From Acinetobacter lactucae (GTDB taxonomy: Bacteria; Pseudomonadota; Gammaproteobacteria; Pseudomonadales; Moraxellaceae): a stretch of 64,000 nt of DNA. The stretch spans positions 1 to 64,000 of the forward strand of contig NZ_LRPE01000034.1 in NCBI RefSeq assembly GCF_001605885.1, given 5' to 3'. Below are positions 7,555 to 17,825 of this stretch, piece by piece; within the stretch, counting starts at the first letter, position 1, and each line of letters begins with the position of its first letter. Under the pieces are notes generated by a model. It was given only the letters and a program-made list of their open reading frames with translations. It was not told the origin of the DNA and ran no database searches. The translations under genes were made by a program, and so were the position numbers.

Positions 7555-8472
7555 ATGGCTGATTCAAATATTCCAAAAGATATCGCTGATAGCCTCAAAA
7601 GCATATTTACCAATATCAATACCGAACGCATTAGTGAAATTTTAGTCGCCGTTGTACTGTGTTTTATTGGTTTTGTTCTTGCTCGTATTATTTCAAATAC
7701 GTTTATTAGAACCATTGGCTCACGCTTTAATGCTCACCAACGCCTTGTATGGCGCCGTGGTATTTTTTATTTTATTTTCTTACTCTTCATTATGACGAGT
7801 TTAAAAGAAGCTGGTTTCAAACTTAGTGTATTCCTTGGTGCAGCGGGGATTCTAACCGTAGCACTTGGTTTCGCATCGCAGACCTCTGCCAGTAACTTAA
7901 TTAGTGGTTTATTCTTGATTGGGGAAGGTTCATTCGAAGTCGGTGACACGATTCAGATCACCCTTATTCGTGGCAACACAATTGAAGGCGAAGTCATCTC
8001 CATTGATTTGCTTTCGGTCAAGTTACTTACACTCGACAATGTCTATATTCGTTTGCCAAACGAACAACTCATTCGTGCCCCCGTACACAACTTATCTAAA
8101 TACCCAATACGGCGTATTCCAATTACACTTGCAATTAACTTCCACGAAGACATTATTAAAGTTCGCGAAGTTTTACTAAATGTGGCAGCGAATTATCCGC
8201 TCGTGTTAGATGACCCAAAACCTGCTGTTACGGTTACGGCATTCAGAGAATCATCAATTGAACTTTTATTTGCAATGTGGTGTAGACAAGAAAATTCTTT
8301 AAAAGTTCGGGATGAAATGCAAGAACGTATCCGAAATGGATTTTTGGACAATCAAATTGAAATTCCTGTACCGAAAATGGGCTTAATTGATCGACCACCT
8401 ACCGCTTTTGCTGAAGATGATATCGATCAATACAGTAATCAAAAAGAATTAAAACGAGAGCCTAAAGCTTAG
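7555..8472 (+). CDS. Small-conductance mechanosensitive channel, MscS family
   Basis: MscS-type channel of 305 residues. Three membrane helices lie near residues 23-45, 65-85 and 88-125. The third, pore-lining helix is rich in Gly/Ala (FLGAAGILTVALGFASQ, then NLISGLFLI). The soluble beta and alpha/beta vestibule follows (GEGSFEVGDTIQI and onward). It would open under membrane tension to release solutes on hypo-osmotic shock. It follows a DUF432 gene by 9 bp. Its last 11 bp overlap the 3' end of the convergent DUF2339 gene, so no terminator fits between them. Confidence 0.92.
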   Translation: MADSNIPKDIADSLKSIFTNINTERISEILVAVVLCFIGFVLARIISNTFIRTIGSRFNAHQRLVWRRGIFYFIFLLFIMTSLKEAGFKLSVFLGAAGILTVALGFASQTSASNLISGLFLIGEGSFEVGDTIQITLIRGNTIEGEVISIDLLSVKLLTLDNVYIRLPNEQLIRAPVHNLSKYPIRRIPITLAINFHEDIIKVREVLLNVAANYPLVLDDPKPAVTVTAFRESSIELLFAMWCRQENSLKVRDEMQERIRNGFLDNQIEIPVPKMGLIDRPPTAFAEDDIDQYSNQKELKREPKA

Positions 8473-11266
8473 GCTCTTGATTCTTCTCTACAGAAGACGG
8501 TGGTAATGGCGCAAGATAAGCAATAATCAACATTACCCCACCCGCTCCAATAAACGAGATGACACGAGTTAATGTCGCACTTTGCGATAGATCAAGCAAA
8601 ATTAGCTTTAATACAACAATACCTAAAAGCGCAGCACCTACAAACCAGAGTTGACGAATCATTTTACGACTAGAGAATGTAGTTAATACAAATGCCAAAA
8701 TAACCCAAAGCAATGTCAAACTTAACTGCACTTCACCATTTGTCCAAATTGAAGCACTCCACAATGGAGTCGCCCAGTAATGGTGCAAGCCCCTGACAAC
8801 CACACTACTAAACACCAACAACCCCACTAGAATGGTTGTGATTTTAAAAGTCCATTCCAATGACTTATCTTGATCAAAAGTATGTTGATAAATAATAAAG
8901 AGCAAACCTGCAAATACTACAATTGAAAGAAAGTCAGTTAAGTTAATCAAAGGAACAAAATAAAGATATTCGGCAGAATGGCGATCAATACTCACGACTA
9001 ACAACCACAGTAGGCTCAAACACCACACTGGAATTTGATGTAACAGTATCGTTTTATGAGCCTTATATGCCCAAAGTGAATACACCATAGGAACAAAAGC
9101 CAGAGCAACAACTGGCATTTGTGGAAAAATAGCCAAACCACCTATCGCTAACGCCAACCAGCTTAAACCAGCCCAGACGTTTAAGTATCCAGATTCATCT
9201 GACTGTGGTTGAGCCATAATAAATAAAATACTAAGAATAATGGTACTCACAAGGAAAGTACCCTGCTGTAATATGTCGGCCCATTTATACAGCGTGAATA
9301 CTTGGCTGGTAAAGGCTTCACCCAAAATTAACAACAGTAACAGGCTAATTAAAATTAACTGCAAACTTTGCCATTGCACACGTAATTTATAGTGAACAAC
9401 TGCACTAAATATTGCTATTAGAGCAGTGGCAAACATCAAATATGGACTCAAACCATGATGATGCCATGTCATTATTTCTATCCCAGCTACGGCGCCCGCA
9501 TACATACCTAAGCATAAGAAAATGCCACTAATCATGCTGGCACTAAAATAACGTTGTTCTTTACTGTTGTATTGCAATAAATAAAAGGCAGAAATAAATT
9601 GAGCAAGTGCATATATGCTTGTACTTAGCGTTGGGAACTCTTCATTTGCCCACACCTGATAAAACAGTGCAAGTGAGCTGAGTAAAACTAAAACTACACC
9701 AATATATCGGCTTAAACGGTAGCGCTCAGTTACTCCCCACACAATTAAAGCCGTACCTTGAGCAACCCAACCAATTGCTGTCCAATGTGCTCCTTTTGCA
9801 AGCGGGAAAATTAAGGCAAAAAATGCAACCGCGAGAATGAAAAAGCTTTTTGCAAGAACTGAAAGCTGAGGATGAGTCTTTTTAATCCAGAAAGTTAATA
9901 TTGCATATGTACCAGCCAAAACAGCAGCACCAATCGTCAACGCTTGCGTAGACTCATGTACTAAATAGGCATGTAATGTAAAGCCCAGTACAGGAACACT
10001 AAAAATAAGGCCTACATCTAAGAGTGGAGGTAAACGAATGCCCTCTTGTTTTTCATGTGCCGAAACACGAGATATATTTTGGCTATAACGCACACTGAGC
10101 CAAATAAACAGCGCTATATGAAGCCATAAGATCCAGTCTAGTGTGTCAAATTTTGTTGGTTCTGCATAAAATGCGATTGCACTACCACCAATAAACATGG
10201 TGGCAAAGAAAGCAATTTGATTTAAAATTTTCCAAGGCTGAATAAAATTAACAGCGGCAACCGCAAGATTAATAACAAGATAGTAGCTAAATAAGAAGAC
10301 TACATCAGGGCGGTATTGCGGAATAACTAAAGGAGCCGCATAGGCCATACCAAGTGCTAAAATTGCTAAATAAATAGCTTGTTGTTTTAAGCTCAGGAAT
10401 ACCGTAATAGCTAATAAAATCGCAAACAGAATACTCGCTGTAGATAAGTTGGCGATTACACCAAAATGATGTGAGAACACAAGTGTTAGGAATACAACAG
10501 CCAACCCGACACCTTGCAATGCCACAGCAAAAAGCTGATTTTTCTTTTGCAAAATATACCCAAATGCCGTTAATACACCTCCAGCAATCGCAATAAAACC
10601 AAGTTTGACACCTAAACTAAGTTGCCAATGCTCGCTTGCAAAACGTAATAACAACACCACCCCAACCATAAGCACAGCAACAGCAACTCTTAAGATTGGA
10701 TTGCCATGAATCATCCAATCTACGGCTGGTTGCCACCATGCAGTTTTTACAGGAATCGGTTGTTCTGTTTGATTGAAAGTTGCCGTTTCGGCAGGGCCTA
10801 CTAGCATGTCGGTATTGTTGAGGCCAACCTGCTCTAGCGCTGGATTTATAACTTCAGACTGTATGGTCTCATTTGCATGAACAGTTTGTTTTGCTGATTC
10901 GAGGTACAACAGTCGAGTATGAAATGCGCTGATGGTTTGAATTAAACATAATAATAAAACCAGTAAAGCCCCACCAGCAATCCACATCCAATGATTGATA
11001 TAAGCAACTAATGCAACCAAGGCAGCTGCATAAATCACTGTTCTTTGCATATGAATAGAATAAAGTGGCATTTTCTGATGAGAAAACTGCTGTTCTAAAT
11101 GAGTTAAGCGCTCATGTAGATTTGACAGTAATTGAACTAGAATGACAGTAAGTGCAATAGATAAAGCAACAACAGCACTCTGAAATTTAAAACCAATTGA
11201 AATGGCTAAAAACAAAGTCAAAGCGATCAAAACAATGATCATTCCCTGTTTGTCTTTTTTATACAT
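8462..11266 (-). CDS. DUF2339-family polytopic membrane protein
   Basis: A very large inner-membrane protein (934 aa) made almost wholly of hydrophobic helices, perhaps more than 20. Two helices at the N-terminus are followed by a short predicted coiled coil (LHERLTHLEQQF near residue 50) and a polar loop around 130-175, then continuous membrane segments to the end. This is the layout of DUF2339. No catalytic motif is visible and the function is unknown; members are sometimes linked to the cell envelope. It is monocistronic and converges with the MscS gene with an 11-bp overlap of coding ends. Confidence 0.8.
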   Translation of the reverse strand: MYKKDKQGMIIVLIALTLFLAISIGFKFQSAVVALSIALTVILVQLLSNLHERLTHLEQQFSHQKMPLYSIHMQRTVIYAAALVALVAYINHWMWIAGGALLVLLLCLIQTISAFHTRLLYLESAKQTVHANETIQSEVINPALEQVGLNNTDMLVGPAETATFNQTEQPIPVKTAWWQPAVDWMIHGNPILRVAVAVLMVGVVLLLRFASEHWQLSLGVKLGFIAIAGGVLTAFGYILQKKNQLFAVALQGVGLAVVFLTLVFSHHFGVIANLSTASILFAILLAITVFLSLKQQAIYLAILALGMAYAAPLVIPQYRPDVVFLFSYYLVINLAVAAVNFIQPWKILNQIAFFATMFIGGSAIAFYAEPTKFDTLDWILWLHIALFIWLSVRYSQNISRVSAHEKQEGIRLPPLLDVGLIFSVPVLGFTLHAYLVHESTQALTIGAAVLAGTYAILTFWIKKTHPQLSVLAKSFFILAVAFFALIFPLAKGAHWTAIGWVAQGTALIVWGVTERYRLSRYIGVVLVLLSSLALFYQVWANEEFPTLSTSIYALAQFISAFYLLQYNSKEQRYFSASMISGIFLCLGMYAGAVAGIEIMTWHHHGLSPYLMFATALIAIFSAVVHYKLRVQWQSLQLILISLLLLLILGEAFTSQVFTLYKWADILQQGTFLVSTIILSILFIMAQPQSDESGYLNVWAGLSWLALAIGGLAIFPQMPVVALAFVPMVYSLWAYKAHKTILLHQIPVWCLSLLWLLVVSIDRHSAEYLYFVPLINLTDFLSIVVFAGLLFIIYQHTFDQDKSLEWTFKITTILVGLLVFSSVVVRGLHHYWATPLWSASIWTNGEVQLSLTLLWVILAFVLTTFSSRKMIRQLWFVGAALLGIVVLKLILLDLSQSATLTRVISFIGAGGVMLIIAYLAPLPPSSVEKNQEPKL

Positions 11267-11420
11267 GGGCTTAGCAATATGACACCTTCATTACAGGTCA
11301 TCTTACTTCAAGCCAATACAAGCGTATATTTATACATACAAAATACTGCAAAAATCATAAACCTGCATTCATAGCCGTTTTCACGTAAAATACCCGTAAT
11401 TCAGATTAAGGAATTGTTCA

Positions 11421-14192
11421 ATGCCACCATTTGTCTTGGTTGATGGGTCCTATTTTTTATTTCGTGCATATCATGCATTACCACCATTGACGACCTCTAC
11501 AGGGTTACATACCAATGCAATACGTGGGGCAATTTCTGCCATTCAAAAACTAATGCGCCGCATGCAGCCAACACATATGGCTGTCATTTTTGATACGCCT
11601 GAGCCAACTTTCCGCCATAAGCTTTCACCTATTTATAAAGGCGATCGCCCAACCATGCCGGAAGAGTTATCTCAACAGATTCCATATTTGCATGCATTGA
11701 TTAAAGCGCAAGGAATTCCTTTATATAGTCTTCCGGGTGCAGAGGCAGATGACATTATCGGTACGCTCGCTAAACGTGCCGTACTCGAAGGCCATCATGT
11801 ACTTATCTCAACCGGAGATAAAGACATGGCTCAGCTCGTCAATGATCATGTAAAACTTGAAGATAGCTTTAAAGATCGCGTACTCGACACGGATGGTGTA
11901 TTTGAAAAATTTGGGGTTTGGCCAAATCAAATTATCGACTATTTAACCCTCATGGGCGATGCATCTGACGGCATCATGGGTGTGCCGGGTGTAGGTGCAA
12001 AAACAGCAGCTAAGTTACTAACTGAATATGGCACTTTAGACAATATCATTGCCAATGCAGACCAACTTAAAGGCAAACTTAGTCAAAATATTAAAGATAA
12101 CTTAGACAATATTAAGCTTGATCATCAGCTAGCTAGCATTGTCTGTGATCTTCCCTTAGAACTCGACTGGCATGAATTAAAGCTTACCGATCCAAACGTA
12201 GAAGCTCTACGCAATCTCTATACTGAACTCGAGTTTAGAAATCAGTTACAGTCGCTTGATCATCCCAACAATCCAAATAGCTCAAGCTATAAGCAACAAG
12301 CTTCACAGACTGTTGTTCAAAATGAAGTTAAACCTGCTGAATCTATAGAAACCGAAGATCAAGCAAGCTTAACTAGTCAAGATGACCAGCTTGGAACAGC
12401 AAATTATCACACTATTTTAACCCAAGAAGCATGGGATCAGCTCTGGCAGCGCATGCAAAATGCCGATCATTTTGCTATTGATACAGAAACCACAAGTCTG
12501 GACTACCGTATTGCAGAGATGGTCGGTTTTTCAATCGCATTTGATGCGAAAGATGCCTATTATGTTCCATTAGCGCATAATTATGAAAATGCACCGCAGC
12601 AACTAGATCGTGATCAAATTCTGGCTCAAATTAAGCCTGTGCTAGAAAATGAAGCAGTTAAAAAAATTGGTCATCACCTTAAATATGATGCCCATATCTT
12701 TGCCAATCATGGCATAGAACTTAAAGGCTGGTATTTCGATAGCATGCTGGCATCTTATGTACTAAATGCCGCTGCTACTCGTCACGGCATGGATGATGTA
12801 GCTCGTGTCTACTTGAGCCACTTAACCACCACTTTTGAACAAATTGCGGGTAAGGGTGCCAAACAAAAGACTTTCAATCAAATTGAGATTGAAGTTGCTG
12901 CTCACTATGCAGCAGAAGATGCACATGTGACTTATCGTTTGTATGAAGTGCTTTCAAACAAACTTAAGCCATTTCCTGAGCTAGAAAATATTTTATATAA
13001 CATCGAAATGCCAGTTGCCCGTATTTTATCGGGTATGGAAGAAGATGGTATTCGTCTAGATCATGCTTTCTTAGATAAATTAAGCGTTGAATTTGCAAAA
13101 ACGATGGAAGGGCTTGAAAATCAAGCGATGGAAATTGCAGATGAAACTTTTAATATTGCATCTCCTAAACAAGTAGGCGAAATACTATTTGATAAATTAG
13201 GAATTAAAGGTGGTAAAAAAACTGCAACTGGACAATACAGCACCAGTGAAAGTGTTTTAGAAAAAATTGAACATCCTTTAGCGGAAATTATTCTAGAGCA
13301 TCGCGGTTTAGCAAAGCTAAAAAGTACCTATACAGATCGTTTAGTTGAACAATCTCATAACGACACGCACCGCGTACATACGAGCTATCATCAAGCACTT
13401 ACAGCGACAGGCCGTCTCTCCTCTTCTGATCCTAATTTACAAAATATTCCAATTCGTAGACAAATTGGTCGTCAAATTCGTAAAGCATTCATTGCACCCG
13501 AAGGCCGAGTACTATTGGCTGCCGATTACTCGCAAATTGAATTACGTTTAATGGCACATTTTTCTCAAGATGATGCTTTAGTACATGCATTCCAGCATGG
13601 ACAAGATGTTCACCGTCGTACTGCTGCCGAGGTATTGGGTATTGCAATTGAAGATGTGACCAATGACCAACGCCGTCAAGCGAAAGCAGTTAACTTTGGC
13701 CTACTGTATGGTATGTCTGAGTTTGGTTTAATTCGTCAGTTAGGTTTCACACGTCAAGAATCGCAAAACTATATTAAGCAATATTTCCAACGTTACCCTG
13801 GTATCTATGAATATATGCAGCGCACACGTCAAGTTGCATCAGAGCAAGGCTTTGTTGAAACTATTTTAGGTCGTCGCCTTTATACGCCTGATATTGATGC
13901 CCGAAATGTAATGGTACGTAAGGCTGCTGAACGTGCTGCGATCAATGCACCTTTACAAGGTAGTGCGGCTGATATTATTAAACTTGCAATGATTGAGGTT
14001 GATAAAATCTTGCCAAAAGATCAAGCTAAGTTACTTCTTCAAGTACACGATGAATTAGTATTTGAAGCAGATCAAAATATTGCCGAAGAACTCTCAAAGC
14101 AAATCGCAAGTGTCATGGAATCAGTAGTAAAAATTTCTGTGCCTTTAGTTGTTGAAGTTGGGCAAGGGCAAAACTGGGATGACGCCCATTAA
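11421..14192 (+). CDS. polA: DNA polymerase I
   Basis: Repair and Okazaki-fragment-processing polymerase of 923 residues with all three activities. The 5'-3' flap exonuclease domain is at 1-290 (LVDGSYFLFRAYHAL, DKDMAQLV, GDASDGIMGVPGVGAKTA). The 3'-5' proofreading domain has an intact DTET near 353. The family A polymerase has motif A (DYSQIELR near 701), motif B (RRQAKAVNFGLLYG near 750) and motif C (HDELVFE near 876). A linker rich in Gln/Ser/Glu (about 280-325) separates the first two. The RBS (AAGGA) is good. A bidirectional terminator follows directly. Confidence 0.97.
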   Translation: MPPFVLVDGSYFLFRAYHALPPLTTSTGLHTNAIRGAISAIQKLMRRMQPTHMAVIFDTPEPTFRHKLSPIYKGDRPTMPEELSQQIPYLHALIKAQGIPLYSLPGAEADDIIGTLAKRAVLEGHHVLISTGDKDMAQLVNDHVKLEDSFKDRVLDTDGVFEKFGVWPNQIIDYLTLMGDASDGIMGVPGVGAKTAAKLLTEYGTLDNIIANADQLKGKLSQNIKDNLDNIKLDHQLASIVCDLPLELDWHELKLTDPNVEALRNLYTELEFRNQLQSLDHPNNPNSSSYKQQASQTVVQNEVKPAESIETEDQASLTSQDDQLGTANYHTILTQEAWDQLWQRMQNADHFAIDTETTSLDYRIAEMVGFSIAFDAKDAYYVPLAHNYENAPQQLDRDQILAQIKPVLENEAVKKIGHHLKYDAHIFANHGIELKGWYFDSMLASYVLNAAATRHGMDDVARVYLSHLTTTFEQIAGKGAKQKTFNQIEIEVAAHYAAEDAHVTYRLYEVLSNKLKPFPELENILYNIEMPVARILSGMEEDGIRLDHAFLDKLSVEFAKTMEGLENQAMEIADETFNIASPKQVGEILFDKLGIKGGKKTATGQYSTSESVLEKIEHPLAEIILEHRGLAKLKSTYTDRLVEQSHNDTHRVHTSYHQALTATGRLSSSDPNLQNIPIRRQIGRQIRKAFIAPEGRVLLAADYSQIELRLMAHFSQDDALVHAFQHGQDVHRRTAAEVLGIAIEDVTNDQRRQAKAVNFGLLYGMSEFGLIRQLGFTRQESQNYIKQYFQRYPGIYEYMQRTRQVASEQGFVETILGRRLYTPDIDARNVMVRKAAERAAINAPLQGSAADIIKLAMIEVDKILPKDQAKLLLQVHDELVFEADQNIAEELSKQIASVMESVVKISVPLVVEVGQGQNWDDAH

Positions 14193-14203
14193 TTAGCAGA
14201 AAT

Positions 14204-14235
14204 AAAAAAAGGGCTGTGAAATACAGCCCTTTTTT
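14204..14235. terminator. Bidirectional terminator between polA and yggT
   Basis: Stem AAAGGGCTGT/ACAGCCCTTT with a 5-nt loop, an A run before and a T run after, so it works for both convergent genes. Confidence 0.9.
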
Positions 14236-14246
14236 CTTGCGTTAAC

Positions 14247-14816
14247 TTAAAGTCCAGTTAAAAGAACTTTAGCCACTTCATTCATTAAAATCTCGGCAAT
14301 ATAAAGCGCCAAAAATGCTAAAATTGGAGATAGGTCAATCATTCCCATATTAGGTAATATACGACGGAATGGTGCAAGTAATGGTTCAGCTAAATCTTGA
14401 ATTACTTCAATATAAGGTGAACGCGATTGAGTGAACATCACCACCCAACTCAAAATGATTGTTGCAAAAATTAAATAACGGCAGAAACGAATCAAATCTT
14501 GAATCATCGTCACAAATGTCAGAATCACTAAGTGAACTGGACTATTTGGCATAGAACCAGAAAGATACATCACACCGAAAATTTTCAGTAAATATAAAAT
14601 AATTAAAAGAACCAACGCAGCCAAATTAAATCGGCCTTTTGCGACCGTCGGAAAAATTCGGCCAAAAATATCAACAATTTTAGTCGCCTTTACGGTCGAT
14701 AAAACCACAGGATTATAAGGACTTACTGCCGCCAATTGCATTAAAAAACGGAAAAAGACCAATAAAATCGCGACATTAATTAAAATTCCAAAAATTAGCG
14801 CAGAATTTGCACCCAT
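14247..14816 (-). CDS. YggT-family inner-membrane protein
   Basis: A 189-residue membrane protein with two YggT repeats, each with two hydrophobic helices around a polar loop (LAAVSPYNPVVLSTVKATKI in the first, DLAEPLLAPFRRILPNMGMIDLSPILAF in the second). The APFRRILP-DLSP pattern is the family signature. YggT proteins are small integral membrane proteins with suggested roles in envelope or osmotic stress, but no defined reaction. It lies 22 bp after proC on the same strand, a conserved proC-yggT pairing in gamma-proteobacteria. Confidence 0.85.
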   Translation of the reverse strand: MGANSALIFGILINVAILLVFFRFLMQLAAVSPYNPVVLSTVKATKIVDIFGRIFPTVAKGRFNLAALVLLIILYLLKIFGVMYLSGSMPNSPVHLVILTFVTMIQDLIRFCRYLIFATIILSWVVMFTQSRSPYIEVIQDLAEPLLAPFRRILPNMGMIDLSPILAFLALYIAEILMNEVAKVLLTGL

Positions 14817-14837
14817 AGTTGTCTTATCCTATTTAAG

Positions 14838-15668
14838 CTATTTCGCACTGTCACTCAATTCTTGAGCCAATTCTTGACTACGCTTCTGTGCAGCAGCCAA
14901 TGCAGATTGAATATTTTGGGAGATTTGTGCACGGTCAAAAACTTCAAGTGCAGCTTGAGTTGTGCCATTTGGCGATGTCACATTCTTACGAAGTTCAGAA
15001 GGAGTATTTGAACTAGTAATTGCCATTTGAGCTGCACCTAATGCCGTTTGAAGAGTCAACGCAGTTGCAACTTTTTCATCAAGTCCTAAATTTTTACCCG
15101 CACGGATCATACTTTCCATGAGATAGAAGAAATATGCAGGACCTGAGCCAGAAACCGCTGTTACCGCATCAATTTGAGCTTCGGAGTTTACCCAAATTGT
15201 TAAGCCTGTGGCTGCTAAAATCTGACTTGTTAATTCACGATCCGAATTACCTACTACATCATTTGCATAGATACCATGCGCACCCGTCTGAACTAGAGCT
15301 GGCGTATTTGGCATAACTCGAACAACTCGATTGCTATCAATTAAGTTTGATATCGTTTGGATTTCAGCACCAGCAATAATTGAAATAACCAATTTATCTG
15401 ATAATAGACCCTTTAAAGGACGTAAAACAGTTGCCAAAACCTGTGGTTTTACTGCCAGTACAACAACATCAGCATTTTTAATTGCAGCTACATTATCTTG
15501 TGTCACATGGACTTCTTTTTCTTGCAATAATTGGCGGATTTGCTCAACAGGATCTGAAACGGTAATACGTGTTGGCGGTAAACCTCTTGAAATGAGCCCG
15601 CCAATCAAAGCTTGGGCCATATTCCCACCACCAATAAAACAGATATTACTATTTACTGCACTTGTCAT
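14838..15668 (-). CDS. proC: Pyrroline-5-carboxylate reductase
   Basis: Last step of proline synthesis: NAD(P)H-dependent reduction of 1-pyrroline-5-carboxylate to L-proline. The Rossmann motif FIGGGNMAQALIGGL is near the N-terminus. The conserved block AVSGSGPAYFFYLMESM and the C-terminal dimer region with GGTT-like SPNGTTQAAL are present. About 276 aa, of normal size. Three in-frame ATGs (15683, 15674, 15668) compete, and none has a strong ribosome-binding site. I took the last because it leaves only a short leader before the fold. All three lie inside the 3' end of tilS, implying translational coupling. Confidence 0.93.
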   Translation of the reverse strand: MTSAVNSNICFIGGGNMAQALIGGLISRGLPPTRITVSDPVEQIRQLLQEKEVHVTQDNVAAIKNADVVVLAVKPQVLATVLRPLKGLLSDKLVISIIAGAEIQTISNLIDSNRVVRVMPNTPALVQTGAHGIYANDVVGNSDRELTSQILAATGLTIWVNSEAQIDAVTAVSGSGPAYFFYLMESMIRAGKNLGLDEKVATALTLQTALGAAQMAITSSNTPSELRKNVTSPNGTTQAALEVFDRAQISQNIQSALAAAQKRSQELAQELSDSAK

Positions 15669-17049
15669 AACCATATTCGCCATTTACCAGATTACAAGAA
15701 TAAGAAATTAAATCTGGTTGCCATCCTCCTTGCTCACAATACGGAGACTGAGCCAACCAAAATCCTTTCGGTGTAAAAACCCCAAGCATAACATTATCTA
15801 CGACTAATATTTGAATTGTATGACGAAGCCAAGGCAAAATATGTGCCTCTTGAATTGCTTTTTTTAAGGGCCATTGCCCAACGCGACCATATAAATGGAT
15901 TTTTTCACCACCTTGACGACCAATTATTCTTAATTTTTTAGCCAATAAAGATGAAGATAACCCCATTTTTTTTTGTGTAATTTGAAAATGTCCTGAAGCG
16001 CAATCCACTATTTCCCCCATTTGGAAATAATGCTCTGTCTCGGTTTCAATTGGGTTTAATTTTTCAGCAAGAAAAACTTGCTTGCTCAACCTATAAAGAT
16101 GATGTTGATAACGTACATAGTAAAACTGGTTCCAGTGTAATGCCGCTTGTGCATCAGACTTTGAATCAATTACTTCATTTTTTAAGCGCTCAACCATTTC
16201 AAATGCAGGCCGATATTGTCCCTCACCTTTCATCCAAACCGAAAGCAATTGACGCTGACGGGCAGAGGATAATTTTAATAGCTGAGTTAAATCCAAACAT
16301 TCATCCGTCCCACAATTTTGCAGATCAACTTTTAAAACCTCTTCTAAAATTTCAGAAGCGTCTTGCATCAAATAACTGGTACGACTAAGGGCTTGCTGCA
16401 TTTTTGGAAATCGGTTTTGTAAGAATGGCCAAAGCTCCTCACGCGACCATGCCCGATCATAATGAATATCATAATTTGTAGGGTCAACTACATACTCAAT
16501 CTCAAGCTGAGTAGTCCACTCAACAATTTGCTCGCGAGTTAAATCTAAAAAAGGTCGCCAAATTGTCATATCTACGCGATGATCAATAGACTGCATAGCA
16601 GCCAGCCCATCAACCCCTGCACCCGATAATAACCGTAACATCACTGTTTCAGCTTGGTCTTGCTGATGATGAGCAAGCACTAAAATTTCATTGGTCTGCA
16701 AATGTTGCCGATAAGCTTGATAGCGTGCCTGACGTGCTTGAGCTTCCAAATTACCGTCAGTAACTTGAACTTTTTGAATGATATAAGGAGTATTTAAACG
16801 AGTAGCCTGTTTAACTACGAGTTTTCCCCACTCTGCACTTTTTGATTGCAGTTGATGATCTATGTAAATTACTCGGATCTTTTGAGGGAAAATTTGAGAC
16901 ATCAAATGTAGCAGCAGCATTGAATCCATGCCGCCACTACATCCGATAAGAAAAGTATTATTTTCTAAAGACTCTTGAGCCTGTTTTAAGACGTGATGCC
17001 TAAATTTTCGCTGCCAAACTTCATTAAACGTTGATAACGTGCTTCGCAT
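15649..17049 (-). CDS. tilS: tRNA(Ile)-lysidine synthase
   Basis: Modifies C34 of the CAU-anticodon tRNA-Ile to lysidine, switching it from AUG to AUA decoding; essential in most bacteria. The PP-loop ATPase motif SGGMDS is at residues 38-43, and the lysidine-synthase signature [24 protein letters not shown] follows near 125. The TilS middle and C-terminal substrate domains follow, total 466 aa. No ATG lies between the start and the PP-loop, so the start at 17049 is well fixed, which gives a 64-bp overlap with the end of accA. The 3' end overlaps proC. Confidence 0.94.
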   Translation of the reverse strand: MRSTLSTFNEVWQRKFRHHVLKQAQESLENNTFLIGCSGGMDSMLLLHLMSQIFPQKIRVIYIDHQLQSKSAEWGKLVVKQATRLNTPYIIQKVQVTDGNLEAQARQARYQAYRQHLQTNEILVLAHHQQDQAETVMLRLLSGAGVDGLAAMQSIDHRVDMTIWRPFLDLTREQIVEWTTQLEIEYVVDPTNYDIHYDRAWSREELWPFLQNRFPKMQQALSRTSYLMQDASEILEEVLKVDLQNCGTDECLDLTQLLKLSSARQRQLLSVWMKGEGQYRPAFEMVERLKNEVIDSKSDAQAALHWNQFYYVRYQHHLYRLSKQVFLAEKLNPIETETEHYFQMGEIVDCASGHFQITQKKMGLSSSLLAKKLRIIGRQGGEKIHLYGRVGQWPLKKAIQEAHILPWLRHTIQILVVDNVMLGVFTPKGFWLAQSPYCEQGGWQPDLISYSCNLVNGEYGYDKCSK

Positions 17050-17807
17050 CGTTCATTTGCATCCATTGGTAGCAACTCTTCCAAAGCTTGCTTCAAAACT
17101 ACTTTTAGGTTTTGCATGACTTGCTCAGGGCCTAAATGAGCCCCTTCACCTTCATCTACTACATATTCAACAATACCTAGAGATTGTAATTTATCTGCTG
17201 TCAAACCTAAAGCTTCGCTTGCTTGAGCTGCTTTTTCAGCAGTTTTCCACAAAATAGATGCACAGCCTTCTGGTGAGATCACAGAATAAATACTATGCGA
17301 CAACATGATTACTCGGTCAGCGACACCAATACCTAAAGCACCACCAGAACCACCTTCACCGAGTACTGTTGCAACAACAGGAACTTTCAAACTTGAAAGT
17401 TGAGCAAGACTCGTTGCAATTGCTTCAGCTTGTCCACGCTCTTCAGCACCAACACCTGGGTAAGCACCCATCGTATCAATAAATGTGAAAACCGGAAGAT
17501 TAAAACGCTCAGCCATATCTAATAGGCGTTGAGATTTACGGTAACCTTCTGGGTTAGCCATACCGAAGTTGTGCTTTAATTTTTCACGGGTACTACGACC
17601 ACGGTGTTGACCAATAACCATTACAGGCTGACCATCAAAACGAGCAAGACCACCTACCATCGCACCATCGTCACCAAACAAACGATCACCATGCAAGGCA
17701 TCAAACTCTGTAAAGATTTCACCGACATAATCTAGAAACTGCGGACGATCAGGATGACGTGCAATTTGAACCGTTGTCCACGCTTTGGACTGAGTAGCTT
17801 TTTTCAT
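16986..17807 (-). CDS. accA: Acetyl-CoA carboxylase carboxyltransferase subunit alpha (short N-terminus)
   Basis: Alpha subunit of the carboxyltransferase that makes malonyl-CoA for fatty-acid synthesis. It contains the core blocks [59 protein letters not shown] and [17 protein letters not shown], forming the crotonase-fold active site and oxyanion holes. At 273 aa it is about 45 residues shorter than E. coli AccA (319 aa): the N-terminal helical segment is missing. The ppx stop codon only 19 bp upstream leaves no room for an extension. It follows ppx and overlaps tilS. Confidence 0.95.
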   Translation of the reverse strand: MKKATQSKAWTTVQIARHPDRPQFLDYVGEIFTEFDALHGDRLFGDDGAMVGGLARFDGQPVMVIGQHRGRSTREKLKHNFGMANPEGYRKSQRLLDMAERFNLPVFTFIDTMGAYPGVGAEERGQAEAIATSLAQLSSLKVPVVATVLGEGGSGGALGIGVADRVIMLSHSIYSVISPEGCASILWKTAEKAAQASEALGLTADKLQSLGIVEYVVDEGEGAHLGPEQVMQNLKVVLKQALEELLPMDANERCEARYQRLMKFGSENLGITS

Positions 17808-17825
17808 AGGTCGAATATTATCCCT

